Source: CAZRWD01 sp964603785 (GTDB lineage Bacteria > Fermentibacterota > Fermentibacteria > Fermentibacterales > Fermentibacteraceae). Taken from it: 64,000 nucleotides of DNA. Of the stretch, positions 33,543-42,520 are shown piece by piece (the stretch's first letter is position 1; the number at the start of each line of letters is the position of its first letter). The stretch spans positions 1 through 64,000 of the forward strand of contig CAZRWD010000012.1 in the NCBI GenBank assembly GCA_964603785.1. The letters run 5' to 3'. The notes beneath the pieces were generated by a model. That model saw only the letters and a program-made list of their open reading frames with translations. It did no database searches and was not told the origin of the DNA. A program made the translations under genes and the position numbers.

Positions 33543-35753
33543 ATGGTGAAGTTGCAGTTATCGCTGCTTTCGCTGCTGGCTGCGTGTGCCTTCGCAGGGC
33601 TGACGACCGTCGGCAGTTCACCGGACGGGATGGTCTTCGACTTCGAGACGCCCCAGCCCCGCTTTGCCGAGGTCATGCTCGACGGCAGCACATACATGAG
33701 CGTGATCCTCCCCGGCTCCGACAACCTCGCAGCCGCAGGCCTGCCGTCACTCCCTGTCTACAGGGCGTGGATCGAGGTGCCTGCGGGCGCCGCGACAACC
33801 GTCACGATCGACGGGGCTTCCGTCATCGGCATGGACGTTCCCGGCGGCGTGCCCGTGGCACCCGGGCTGCCGTCGGTTCCGAAGGATCAGCCGCGCGACT
33901 CTTACGACCTGGTGTTCGACAGCGGCGTCTACCTGGAGGGAGCGACGTACCCGTCGGAGTGGGTGAGAGTCATCCGGGCCGGCTCGATGCGCGGCCATGA
34001 CCTGGCGCTGGTGGAGGTGACCCCCGTCAGATGGGATCCCTCCTCGCGCAGCGTGGACGTGCTCCAGCGGGCGCAGATAACGATCGGCTTCGAGGGCGGC
34101 GCGATGGCGTCCCCATCCGAACGCGAGCGCCTTTCGGCCAACGCCTTCGACGCCATGCTGGCCGGCACCCTCGCGAACTGGGGCGCCCTCGACTCGTTCG
34201 ACGGCACCGACTCGCCTATGGGCGCCTATCTGATAATCGCCCATCCCGACTTCTACGAGACCGCCATGGATGACTTCGTCACCTGGAAGATGCGCAGCGG
34301 GTACCCCGTGACGCTCGTCTCGACGGCGACCGCCGGGACCACACCGGCGGCGATCCAGGACTACATCCAGAACGCCATCGAGAACTGGGAGGATCCCCCC
34401 CAGTACGTTCTGCTGGTCGGCGACAGCAACTTCATCCCCGGTTACACCTCGACCACCTACGGCGGCGTCACCGACCTGTACTACGTCTGTCTCGACGACG
34501 GCGGCTGGATACCCGATGCCTTCATCGGGAGGTTCTCCGTCCAGACTACGGGCCAGTGCATCCTCATGGCAGAGAGACTCATCGACTACGAGCAGTGGAA
34601 CTATCCGGGCTCGGGGGCCTGGCTCCAGAGCACGGGCTGGATATCGAGCAGCGACAACTACTCGATAACCGAGGGCACTCACAACTACTGCATCGACACC
34701 TACTGCACCCCTCTCGGCTACACGGCCGACAAGCTGTACCCGCACACCTACGGATCGAGTGCGGCCGACGTGGTGACCGCCGTCAACCAGGGCGAGTCGA
34801 TGCTCACCTTCTCCGGTCACGGCTCGCAGACCAGCTGGGGCGACATGTCCTTCGGCTCCAGCAGCTTCAACCAGCTGAACAACGAGGGCATGTTCCCCGG
34901 CGTGCTGTCGCATGCCTGTCTGACCGGCGACTATGCGACGGGCACCGCCTGGTGCGAGACCTGGACGCGGACCCCCGGTCGCGGCGGTCTGTGGTTCTGG
35001 GGATCCGTCCCCTCCTCCTACTGGACCGAGGACGACATCCAGCAGCGCGCCGAGTTCGACTACTTCCTCGGTCAGCAGATCTTCTGGTCCATGGGCTTCC
35101 TCAACGGCGGCAAGCTGGCGCTCTACGCCTACTACTCGGGCGGGGGCAGCACCAGGTACTACTTCGAGGGCTACAACCTGATGGGCGACCCCTCGGCCGA
35201 GATGTGGACCTGGCAGCCCTCCGGCGGCGTCCCGATGACCATGAACGTCTCCCATCCCGCCAGCATCTCGGGTACCCAGGGCGTGACCGTCACGGTGACC
35301 GGCGCGACCGACGACGCCCTCGTCTGCCTCTGGAAGGGAGACGAGATCTACGAGCGCGGCTGGACCTCCGGAGGCAGCGCCACCTTCTACTGCGAACCGG
35401 CCACCTCCGGCACGATCCTCGTCACCGTGCGCAGGCACAACTTCAAGCCCTACCTCGGCACGATCTCAGTGACCGGAGTCGGCGTCGGGGGCGGCGACCC
35501 CGTCCACCCGCTGACCGTGTCCTGCCCGAACCCGCTGTTCGGGTCGGGCGTCGTCACGATAACGGGCCAGGGCCCCGTGTCGCTCGAGGTGTTCGACCTC
35601 GCGGGGAGGATGGTCTCCAGGCCGTTCCAGGGCGAGATCGACGGGTCCGAGAGCGTTTCGCTCGGCACGCGCGACCTTGTTCCCGGAGTGTACTTCGTCA
35701 GGCTGACAGGCTCCCAGGGCGTCGCCTCGCAGAGGGTGACGGTACTGAGGTAG
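33543..35753 (+). CDS. Gingipain-type (C25) cysteine protease, exported
   Basis: 736 residues. The signal peptide (about 1-19) is followed by a propeptide-like region (about 20-200) and a caspase-like peptidase C25 domain. SGHGSQ near 423-428 carries the catalytic His and LSHACLTGDY near 453-462 the catalytic Cys. An Ig-like region (about 560-640) and a C-terminal FlgD/type-9-like domain (NPLFGSGVVTITG, then VFDLAGRMVSRPF) end in VTVLR. Gingipain-type enzymes are secreted and often cell-surface anchored via such tails; secretion by a type 9-like route is inferred. It has its own promoter and a strong hairpin terminator. Substrate specificity cannot be read, but the family is Arg/Lys directed or clostripain-like. 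Confidence 0.88.
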   Translation: MVKLQLSLLSLLAACAFAGLTTVGSSPDGMVFDFETPQPRFAEVMLDGSTYMSVILPGSDNLAAAGLPSLPVYRAWIEVPAGAATTVTIDGASVIGMDVPGGVPVAPGLPSVPKDQPRDSYDLVFDSGVYLEGATYPSEWVRVIRAGSMRGHDLALVEVTPVRWDPSSRSVDVLQRAQITIGFEGGAMASPSERERLSANAFDAMLAGTLANWGALDSFDGTDSPMGAYLIIAHPDFYETAMDDFVTWKMRSGYPVTLVSTATAGTTPAAIQDYIQNAIENWEDPPQYVLLVGDSNFIPGYTSTTYGGVTDLYYVCLDDGGWIPDAFIGRFSVQTTGQCILMAERLIDYEQWNYPGSGAWLQSTGWISSSDNYSITEGTHNYCIDTYCTPLGYTADKLYPHTYGSSAADVVTAVNQGESMLTFSGHGSQTSWGDMSFGSSSFNQLNNEGMFPGVLSHACLTGDYATGTAWCETWTRTPGRGGLWFWGSVPSSYWTEDDIQQRAEFDYFLGQQIFWSMGFLNGGKLALYAYYSGGGSTRYYFEGYNLMGDPSAEMWTWQPSGGVPMTMNVSHPASISGTQGVTVTVTGATDDALVCLWKGDEIYERGWTSGGSATFYCEPATSGTILVTVRRHNFKPYLGTISVTGVGVGGGDPVHPLTVSCPNPLFGSGVVTITGQGPVSLEVFDLAGRMVSRPFQGEIDGSESVSLGTRDLVPGVYFVRLTGSQGVASQRVTVLR

Positions 35754-35770
35754 TCCTGCCTCCATCGACC

Positions 35771-35800
35771 GTTCCGGCCCGGGTCCGCCCGGGCCGGAAC
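35771..35800. terminator. Perfect 13-bp hairpin between convergent genes
   Basis: Arms GTTCCGGCCCGGG and CCCGGGCCGGAAC pair perfectly around a 4-base TCCG loop. It lies 17 bases after the protease stop and 4 bases before the stop of the leftward AddA-like gene, so it could serve both transcripts. Only a short GCTTT follows on the + strand, so termination may rely mainly on stem stability. Confidence 0.65.
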
Positions 35801-35804
35801 GCTT

Positions 35805-38800
35805 TCAGGTGACCGGCCGTCCCGGCGGTTCGAACACCCCGACGCGGAAGGCCGCCCCGGGAGCGAGGAAGGCCAGCCACACGGAGACGGGCCTGCCGAG
35901 AGCCTCCGCCAGGTCCTGCCCGTAGCCCTCCTGCTTCGACAGGTACCATGCCGCCCTGTCCGGCACCTCTCCGGGCGCGATCGCGTCGGTCTTGTAGTCC
36001 AGCGCGTAGAGCACGCCGTCCTGCTCGGCCAGGAGATCGACATACCTAGCGTGCAGACCGCCCGGGCCGAATACCTGGTAGGGATACTCCCTGCCCAGGA
36101 TGACCGCCCCGGAGAGGTCGAAGGGGAGCTCCATGCCGAACAGGGACAGGACGAGTCCGGCCGCCCTGGCGGGATCGACCCCGGGCGGCGGGACCATCCC
36201 TCCCAGGGCTGCTTCGAGCCATCCCCGGGGGTCCGCGAAGTCGATCTTCTCCAGGAGCAGATGGACGGCCGTGCCCAGGGCGAGGGAATCCTCCTCCTTC
36301 GACTCGGGGATCGTGAAGAGGGGTTCCGGAGGCCCGGGGAGCCGCCGTACCGTTCCCTCGGCGACGCCCTCGGGCTTCGCGGGCGGGACGCGCGCGACCC
36401 ATCCGGCGGGTGCGGGTGGTGCGGTCTCCACCTCGAACAGGCCCGGCGAGACGGCTTCGGCCGCGCGCAGCGACGAAACGAGCAGGGAATCCAGGTTCGC
36501 GCCGCCCGGCTCGCCCTCCCACATGCTCCTCCTGGCGATCATCACCAGTCCGTTGCGGGGACGCGTGAGCGCGACGTAGAGGAGTCTGCGGCTCTCGGCA
36601 AGCCGCCTGCGCGACTCTCTCTCCCGCAGCGCCGGGAGCGCGGGCGTCCCGTCGTCCCCGCCGAAGGAGAAGGCTGCCAGTCCGAGGTCGCCGTCGATAA
36701 GCAGGGGGTCCCTGGTGCCCCTGGAGGTCATGGAGAGGGGCGGGAGCACTATCGTGTTCCCGAAGGTCAGCCCCTTCGCCTTGTGCATGGTGGTGACCGT
36801 CACCCGGCCCGGGCTCCTCACGGTCGACGGCTCCTCGAGGACGACCCCGCCGCCCGAGTCGTCGAGAGCATCGCGGAGGGAGCCGAGGCTCCGGTGCATG
36901 CCGCCGAGGCAGCGGTCGAGGATGTACTGCAGGTTCCCGAGCCGCCTGTCCACCTCGTGGCCCATGGCCCGTACGACCGGGACCATGTCCGTGTTCGAGA
37001 GCAGGTAGAGCAGGAAGTCCCCCGGGGGCATCTCGAGGGACGCCCGCCGGAGCGTTCGGAGCATCCCGCACGCGCTCAGGACGTGCTCGCCCGCCCCCTC
37101 CGGAGGGTCGACCCAGGAGGAGAGGCCCGCCTCGGCCGCCCTGGTGAGGGTTGCGTCGTCCACGCCGAAGAAGGGCGATCTCAGGACGTGGTAGAGGCTC
37201 TCCCTGTCCCTCGGCTCGAGCAGGCAGCTCAGGAGGGCCTTCAGGTCGCCCGTCTCCGGGCGGTTGGCGAAGTCCCTCCCCACCGTGGCCGTGAACGGGA
37301 TGCCCGCCCGCTGGAGCGCATCGAGGAGGATCGCCGAGTCCGTGCCCGTCTGCATGAGGATCGACCAGTCGCCCGGGGATGCTCCCTCCGAGCCCAGGAA
37401 GCCGGCCACCCATCCCGCCGCGGCGGAGCGGACCCGGGCCTGGCTCATCCGGTCCTCTGCCGTGTCGTCGACCAGGACCAGCCTGGGCATGTCGCCGGGG
37501 GGCGCATCCGGTGCCGGCACGAAGGGCGAGTAGGCGCAGTCGTGCTCGGTCGTCCCCGAGAAGAGGGCGGGGCCGAGGGCGTTGACGAGCCCTATCACCC
37601 TGCGGGAGCTCCTGAAGCTCACCGATATCGTAGCGCAGAGGGCATCCTCCGCCCTGGCCGCGAGGGCCTCCCTCTCGCGCATGTACGAGGCGAGGTCGGC
37701 CTGCCTCCAGCCGTAGATCGACTGCTTGGGATCGCCGACGATGGTGATGGAGCCCCTGCGGTATCCGTCCGGCCCGCCGAGGATCAGCCGGAAGATCCTT
37801 GCCTGGTCGGCGCTCGTGTCCTGGTACTCGTCGACGAGGATGTGCCTGAACCGGCCGGCGACCGCTCTCCTGAGCGCCGGGCTCCCCTCCAGGGAGTCGG
37901 CGAACCTGCTGAGCATCTCGTCGAAGGAGATGGTCGAACGGTCCTCCGCCCTGGCCTCCCCGAGCCGTGCGGCGAAGGGCACCACGAGCTCCAGGAAGTC
38001 CTGCGTCCGCCGCGCCGATCTCATGAGCACGGCCAGCTCGCTCCAGGCCGACTTCGCCCTGTCGACGGCCTCCCGGTCCCAGCCGGACCCCTTCGCGAAC
38101 CTGCCCCCGAACTCCGGCGGCTCACCCGGCGGGGACCCACCCTCGAAGGCGGAGACCCATGCGGAAGCCTCCGCAAGGAATCGACGGAGGCCTGCGGCGA
38201 GAGCGCCGGAGGGGGGTGCGCCCTCGACCTCTGCCGCGAGTCTCGCCAGGCTGGCCGAGATGATCTCCGCGTGGGAGCCCCCCGGGAGGAAGGCCCCGGG
38301 ATCGGTGAAGCCCCTGGATGCGAGGCGGAGCGCGACCTCGGGGAGGGCGGCGGACCTCTCGAGGATCCCCCTGCACCTGAGGGTCCTCAGCGGGTCCTCC
38401 TCGAGGTGCTCCTCCCACAGCTTCTGCAGCGCCGGGCGGGAGAATGGCTGCTCCGCGACCTCGAAGGCGGGGTCGACGCCTGTCAGGTGGGAGTACTCGC
38501 GGAGCATCGACGATGCGAAGGAGTGGATCGTCGTGATGTAGGCCGAGGGCAGCTCCAGGAGGAGCCTCCTGCGGACGGGACCGTCCTCCATCTCCCGGAT
38601 CGAGGCCCGGATGCGCCTGCGGATCTCGTCCGCCGCAGCCTCGCCGAAGGTCAGCACCGCGATCGAGGTGATGTCGCCACCCCTTCGCGCCAGCGAGACG
38701 ACCCTCCGCGTCATGAGCTCGGTCTTGCCCGTCCCGGCGCTGGCGTCGACGGACACGGACCGGTCCGTCTCCCGGACTATCCCGTTCCTGGTCGAGAGGT

Positions 38801-38819
38801 CGGCGGGGTCAGCAGCCAT
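35805..38819 (-). CDS. AddA-like UvrD-type helicase/nuclease
   Basis: About 1004 residues. SVDASAGTGKTELMTRRVV near 23-41 is the Walker A of an SF1A helicase. TIHSFASSMLREYS, ILVDEYQDTSADQARIF (Walker B) and GDPKQSIYGWRQAD are the other helicase motifs, TTMHKAKGLTF and LLYVALTRPRN are late motifs, and a RecB-family nuclease with LYALDYKTD near 940 ends the protein. It matches the AddA subunit of AddAB, which resects double-strand breaks for RecA loading, though it is shorter than Bacillus AddA (about 1230). ATG 38819 overlaps the AddB-like gene by 11 bases. It converges with the protease gene at the terminator. Confidence 0.85.
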   Translation of the reverse strand: MAADPADLSTRNGIVRETDRSVSVDASAGTGKTELMTRRVVSLARRGGDITSIAVLTFGEAAADEIRRRIRASIREMEDGPVRRRLLLELPSAYITTIHSFASSMLREYSHLTGVDPAFEVAEQPFSRPALQKLWEEHLEEDPLRTLRCRGILERSAALPEVALRLASRGFTDPGAFLPGGSHAEIISASLARLAAEVEGAPPSGALAAGLRRFLAEASAWVSAFEGGSPPGEPPEFGGRFAKGSGWDREAVDRAKSAWSELAVLMRSARRTQDFLELVVPFAARLGEARAEDRSTISFDEMLSRFADSLEGSPALRRAVAGRFRHILVDEYQDTSADQARIFRLILGGPDGYRRGSITIVGDPKQSIYGWRQADLASYMREREALAARAEDALCATISVSFRSSRRVIGLVNALGPALFSGTTEHDCAYSPFVPAPDAPPGDMPRLVLVDDTAEDRMSQARVRSAAAGWVAGFLGSEGASPGDWSILMQTGTDSAILLDALQRAGIPFTATVGRDFANRPETGDLKALLSCLLEPRDRESLYHVLRSPFFGVDDATLTRAAEAGLSSWVDPPEGAGEHVLSACGMLRTLRRASLEMPPGDFLLYLLSNTDMVPVVRAMGHEVDRRLGNLQYILDRCLGGMHRSLGSLRDALDDSGGGVVLEEPSTVRSPGRVTVTTMHKAKGLTFGNTIVLPPLSMTSRGTRDPLLIDGDLGLAAFSFGGDDGTPALPALRERESRRRLAESRRLLYVALTRPRNGLVMIARRSMWEGEPGGANLDSLLVSSLRAAEAVSPGLFEVETAPPAPAGWVARVPPAKPEGVAEGTVRRLPGPPEPLFTIPESKEEDSLALGTAVHLLLEKIDFADPRGWLEAALGGMVPPPGVDPARAAGLVLSLFGMELPFDLSGAVILGREYPYQVFGPGGLHARYVDLLAEQDGVLYALDYKTDAIAPGEVPDRAAWYLSKQEGYGQDLAEALGRPVSVWLAFLAPGAAFRVGVFEPPGRPVT

Positions 38820-41616
38820 CCCCGTCCTCCCCGACCGCGGCCCCTTCCGCGAAGCCCGGTGTTCTCGACCTCTTGGCATCGATCCTGGCGCCGGGGGACA
38901 TCCTGCAGAAGAGCCTGAAGCGGCAGCGGTCGGCCCCGACACGGCTCCCGCAGACCGGCGGGAAGGCTCCCGAACCTATCATGGCGGCTATCTCCGCCGC
39001 CTTCGCCACAGCCCCTTCGGCAAGGTCCCCCAGGTCGGCGCCGCTGAAGGTCAGCTGGTCCGTGGGCCTCCCGGCGTACAGGAGCCCGGCGCTGGCGGGC
39101 GCGGTTCCTTTGGATGCCAGCATGGCGGCGTAGAGAGGCAGCTGGAGGTGCGCGCCCCTCTCCATCTCCCCGAGAAGCGACTGTCTCGAGGGGATCGTCG
39201 AGCCGGTCTTGAAGTCGAAGACGGCCGGACCGTCCTCCGTCGGGATCCGGATGTCGATCCTCCCCTTGAGCTTCAGCCCGCCGGGGAGCAGGCCGGCCTC
39301 CAGGTCCTCTTCGACCACCGCCCCGGACAGCGGCAGGCCGCTCGCTCGCAGGAAGTCAATCAGGCGTCCGAGCTCGGCGGCCGCCCTCTCGACGAAGGCC
39401 GTCTCGAACACCTGCGCACCCAGGACGGAGGCCAGTCGGGCCCTCCCCGCGGCCTCCAGCAGGGCCTCGGCCGGTTCCAGGCCCCCCGCCAGGACGAGTC
39501 CCGCGGCCTCGTGCATGATGCTGCCCGCCGTGCGAGGATCCGGACTCGGGGCGATGGAGGGCGGCATGCGCTCCGGGATCGACCATATCCTCTCCGCCAT
39601 CCAGGCGAACGGGCACCGCATCCAGGCCTCCAGCGACGTCGGCGAGAAGCTCCGCCATGGCCGGGCCGCCCCGCCCGTCATCCCGTCGTATTCGTCGAAG
39701 CCCCTGGAGAAGTCCATCCTCGAGGACTCGGCTGAGAGCGCTTCGGCGAAGAAGGCGCCCCCGCAGGCCCTTCCTCCGGCGAGGACCTTCTCCGGGGTGG
39801 AGACAGAGTCGATCCGGATCCTCTCCTTCAGCCCCCCGCCGGAGACCAGGGGGGCGATGAACGGCGACCAGGACACCTCCCTGCCGTTCTCGTCCGCCGT
39901 CATCCTCACGAACACGAGTTCGGAGGATGCAGCGCCCGCGGCCTGGACGAACAGGAGGGCCTGCTCGGTCTCCCGGGCCGTGAGCGAGGGCAGCTCGAGG
40001 CTCCTCCTCAGGTCCTCGGGCAGGCGGGGATCGTTGAAGGTCCTGCCCGGGAGGGTCCCCTCCTCCAGTCCGTACAGGATGACGGTGTCGAAGAGCGTCC
40101 CCCTCGCCCCCTCGAGGCTGAGGAGCGATGCGCAGCGCTCGCATCCGGGTGCTTCCAGGCGGATATCCGCGAGGACTGGTGGCAGCATCCCGGCCATCTC
40201 CCTCCGCGTGACCCTGGAGGACGAACGGATCGCCGCCATCGAGGGCAGGGCCTCGAGAAGCCTGGAGGCGGTCCCGGGACAGGCCAGCCTCGATGCGGCC
40301 CTGCAGAGCCTCTCGAAGAGGAGGGGCGCCTCCGCCTCGGGGGGGATCTCGCGCTCAGCGGCGATCACCGCCGCGGCCGCAGCGCTCACGAAGGGCAGGT
40401 CCCTGCGCTGAGCGAGGTTCTCGAGCATGGCCCGACCCCTCCTCGGACCTCCGGTTCTGATCGCCTCGCACAGGTCGGCCGGTGCGGGGGAGATGGCGGG
40501 GTCGATCGCACCGCAGCCGAGAAGGGAGATGAGCGAGGAGTAGTGGATGCCGTCCGGACCGAGGGCGCACAGGCCGACGAGCAGGTCTGCCAGCGGGAGC
40601 GATCCGACGGACGGCCCCCGGCCCTGGCACGCCGCGATACCGGACGACTCCAGGAACGCGCGCACCGCCTCCGAAGAGGGTCCGCCCCCCGCGACCGCCA
40701 GTCCCGAGGGAGCCGTGCCCCTCGACAGGGCCGACGCCGCGGCGTCGGCCACCGCCCGGCCCACTCCCGAGGGCCCTCCCGCCTCGACCATGCGGAACCC
40801 GTCGGGTATCCCGGACGGCCGGCCGTCGATGAGACCCTCGGCGAAGGCGGCGAACCTCCCCTGGCCAGTCACCGCGTCGGGTCTGGACCGGTCGGAGACA
40901 TGTCTCTCGAGGAAGGTCCGGGTGGATGTCGCCATGTTCGACCAGCGGGGGTCCGCGAGGGCGACCGGCGTCATGAACACGCACCTCGCGCCCGCCTTGA
41001 GGAGACCCGACAGGATGCGCCTCTGGAGAGGGTTGAGATCGAAGAAGCCGTAGAAGACCATGGTCGAGAACCTGGTGGGCCGGCCGGTTCCGAGGCCCTC
41101 GGCCAGGGCGTCGGAGGTGCCTCCGTAGAGTTTCCTCCTGAGCCCGCTGTAGGTCTCGAACGCGATCCCGCAGGATCCGGCCGCCGGGGATTCCACTCCG
41201 GCCTGCACCGCCAGCCCGTAGGCCTCCGGGGTCACGCCCCTGTCCAGGAGGTCGCGCTCGAAGAAGTCCGAGAGCGCACGGGCCGCTCCGGGCATGCCCT
41301 CCAGATGGCTGAAGGGGCGACCCGCGGGAATGCTGCGGATGGCTTCGATCCCCATGAGGATGCGGTCTGCGGACGAGACGGCCTCGGCCGCCGCGGGAGC
41401 GCTGCCCAGCCTCCCGGCCAGCTGGGGGAAGCCGGGGAGCAGCTCCAGGCCGGCGAAGACACGCCTGCCGGAGCCGCCGAGAACCGCGGCGATCCTCGAG
41501 AGCTGCTCATACCCGGCGGTCACGACCGCCGCAGGGCCGCGGGCGAGGGCGTCCTCCACCTCTCCGGGGAGTGCGGCCTCAAGGGAGCGGTAGTGTCCCT
41601 CGACCAGTTTGAGCAT
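38809..41616 (-). CDS. AddB-like PD-(D/E)XK nuclease
   Basis: 935 residues with weak helicase-like N-terminal regions and no good Walker A, as in AddB. A RecB-like nuclease motif PAVFDFKTGS lies near 796-806. Four cysteines, one in WMRCPFAWMAE near 680 and three in CGSRVGADRCRFRLFC near 893-908, fit the AddB iron-sulfur cluster pattern. It would partner the overlapping AddA-like gene in break resection and recombination repair. The start is ATG 41616, with no strong ribosome binding site; only 24 bases separate it from the divergent gene at 41641, so their promoters must overlap or lie inside the genes. Confidence 0.8.
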   Translation of the reverse strand: MLKLVEGHYRSLEAALPGEVEDALARGPAAVVTAGYEQLSRIAAVLGGSGRRVFAGLELLPGFPQLAGRLGSAPAAAEAVSSADRILMGIEAIRSIPAGRPFSHLEGMPGAARALSDFFERDLLDRGVTPEAYGLAVQAGVESPAAGSCGIAFETYSGLRRKLYGGTSDALAEGLGTGRPTRFSTMVFYGFFDLNPLQRRILSGLLKAGARCVFMTPVALADPRWSNMATSTRTFLERHVSDRSRPDAVTGQGRFAAFAEGLIDGRPSGIPDGFRMVEAGGPSGVGRAVADAAASALSRGTAPSGLAVAGGGPSSEAVRAFLESSGIAACQGRGPSVGSLPLADLLVGLCALGPDGIHYSSLISLLGCGAIDPAISPAPADLCEAIRTGGPRRGRAMLENLAQRRDLPFVSAAAAAVIAAEREIPPEAEAPLLFERLCRAASRLACPGTASRLLEALPSMAAIRSSSRVTRREMAGMLPPVLADIRLEAPGCERCASLLSLEGARGTLFDTVILYGLEEGTLPGRTFNDPRLPEDLRRSLELPSLTARETEQALLFVQAAGAASSELVFVRMTADENGREVSWSPFIAPLVSGGGLKERIRIDSVSTPEKVLAGGRACGGAFFAEALSAESSRMDFSRGFDEYDGMTGGAARPWRSFSPTSLEAWMRCPFAWMAERIWSIPERMPPSIAPSPDPRTAGSIMHEAAGLVLAGGLEPAEALLEAAGRARLASVLGAQVFETAFVERAAAELGRLIDFLRASGLPLSGAVVEEDLEAGLLPGGLKLKGRIDIRIPTEDGPAVFDFKTGSTIPSRQSLLGEMERGAHLQLPLYAAMLASKGTAPASAGLLYAGRPTDQLTFSGADLGDLAEGAVAKAAEIAAMIGSGAFPPVCGSRVGADRCRFRLFCRMSPGARIDAKRSRTPGFAEGAAVGEDGDGC

Positions 41617-41640
41617 GTTCGATGATACTCAAGAAGCCGG

Positions 41641-42447
41641 ATGACCGGGATGCTCCGGCTGTCCTGCACCGATGGGGGGCCTGTGGGCTGGGAGAAGGAG
41701 AAGGCGTCGCTCGGCAGGAGGCTGATGGCCGTCAGGCAGAGGCTGGCCGTGGAGGGCTCCCCCGGGGAGGTCATGGACCTCAGGGCGAAGGCGATGCGAC
41801 TCCTCCTGGCCCTGGGGAATGTCGCGGGAGCGGTCGCCGAGGCCCGCACGATGGTGTCCGCCGACCCGGACGATCCCCGTGCCGCGACGGTGCTGGGTGA
41901 CGCGCTGTGCTATGCCGGCCTGTGGGGGGAGGCCCTGGAGGCGTTCTCGACGGCGGCCGGCATCAGGAGACGGGCCGGACAGGAGTCGGAGGCCTCGCGG
42001 ATCGAACTCGGTCCGGCCTACAGGATTGCAGAGGGCCTGGGTCGCTACGGCAGATGCATGGAGCTGACCGCCGGGGGCGGGATCCTGGCCTCCGTGCTGC
42101 ACGCCCGGGCATCGCGGCTGGCCGGGGTGCAGGCCGTGCTCCCGCCTCTCGAGAGGGAGGCGGACGACAGGCTGATAGGGGGGATCCACTACCTGGAGTC
42201 CTCGCTGCGGGGCGCCTCGCCGGTCGTCCTTCCCGACCTCGTGATGGACTGGGGGCCTTCGGAGCCCGAGTGGCGCTGGAGGCTCCTTTTCGAGGGGGTG
42301 AGGCTCTTCGAGTCGAGGCTCCTCCCGCTCTCGCGCTGGAAGAAGGCCTGGCGGTCGTCCGGGGAGCGCCTCCTGGATCCCAGGTGGGCAGGGGAGGCCT
42401 CGGCCCTCAGGAAGCTGCTCGGTCCGGCGTCTTCTGGACCCCGCTGA
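41641..42447 (+). CDS. Hypothetical TPR-like helical protein
   Basis: 268 residues, not recognised as a named family. Residues 25-115 are amphipathic helices resembling two or three TPR units (MRLLLALGNVAGAVAEARTM, then DPRAATVLGDALCYAGLWGEALEAFSTA). The C-terminal half has repeated Arg/Leu-rich helices and no membrane segments. It is divergent from the AddB-like gene and followed by a DUF1015 gene 73 bases later. The start could be ATG 41641 or ATG 41650; neither has a clear Shine-Dalgarno. TPR-like proteins mediate protein contacts, so a role as adaptor is a guess. Confidence 0.55.
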   Translation: MTGMLRLSCTDGGPVGWEKEKASLGRRLMAVRQRLAVEGSPGEVMDLRAKAMRLLLALGNVAGAVAEARTMVSADPDDPRAATVLGDALCYAGLWGEALEAFSTAAGIRRRAGQESEASRIELGPAYRIAEGLGRYGRCMELTAGGGILASVLHARASRLAGVQAVLPPLEREADDRLIGGIHYLESSLRGASPVVLPDLVMDWGPSEPEWRWRLLFEGVRLFESRLLPLSRWKKAWRSSGERLLDPRWAGEASALRKLLGPASSGPR

Positions 42448-42469
42448 CCTCTTCGTGGTAGTTTAGACT

Positions 42470-42490
42470 CCCCCGGAGGGCTCCGGGGGG
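42470..42490. promoter_or_regulatory. Leader hairpin upstream of the DUF1015 gene
   Basis: CCCCCGGAG and CTCCGGGGG are perfect complements around GG, forming a stable hairpin (with opened centre) 30 bases before the ATG at 42521. There is no T-tract, so it is more likely a leader structure or a remnant terminator of the TPR-like gene than an efficient terminator. The start has GGAGGA upstream. Confidence 0.4.
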
Positions 42491-42520
42491 GAAGCCTCAG
42501 TCATCACCGGAGGACTCTTC

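Noticed and set aside
33747..35438. A 563-codon antisense frame opposite the C25 protease
   Set aside because: The sense frame has signal peptide, catalytic His and Cys and a sorting domain; the antisense one has none.
36051..38918. A 955-codon open frame on the plus strand across the AddA-like gene
   Set aside because: Same reason: antisense to a clear helicase/nuclease, with no recognisable motif or ribosome binding site.
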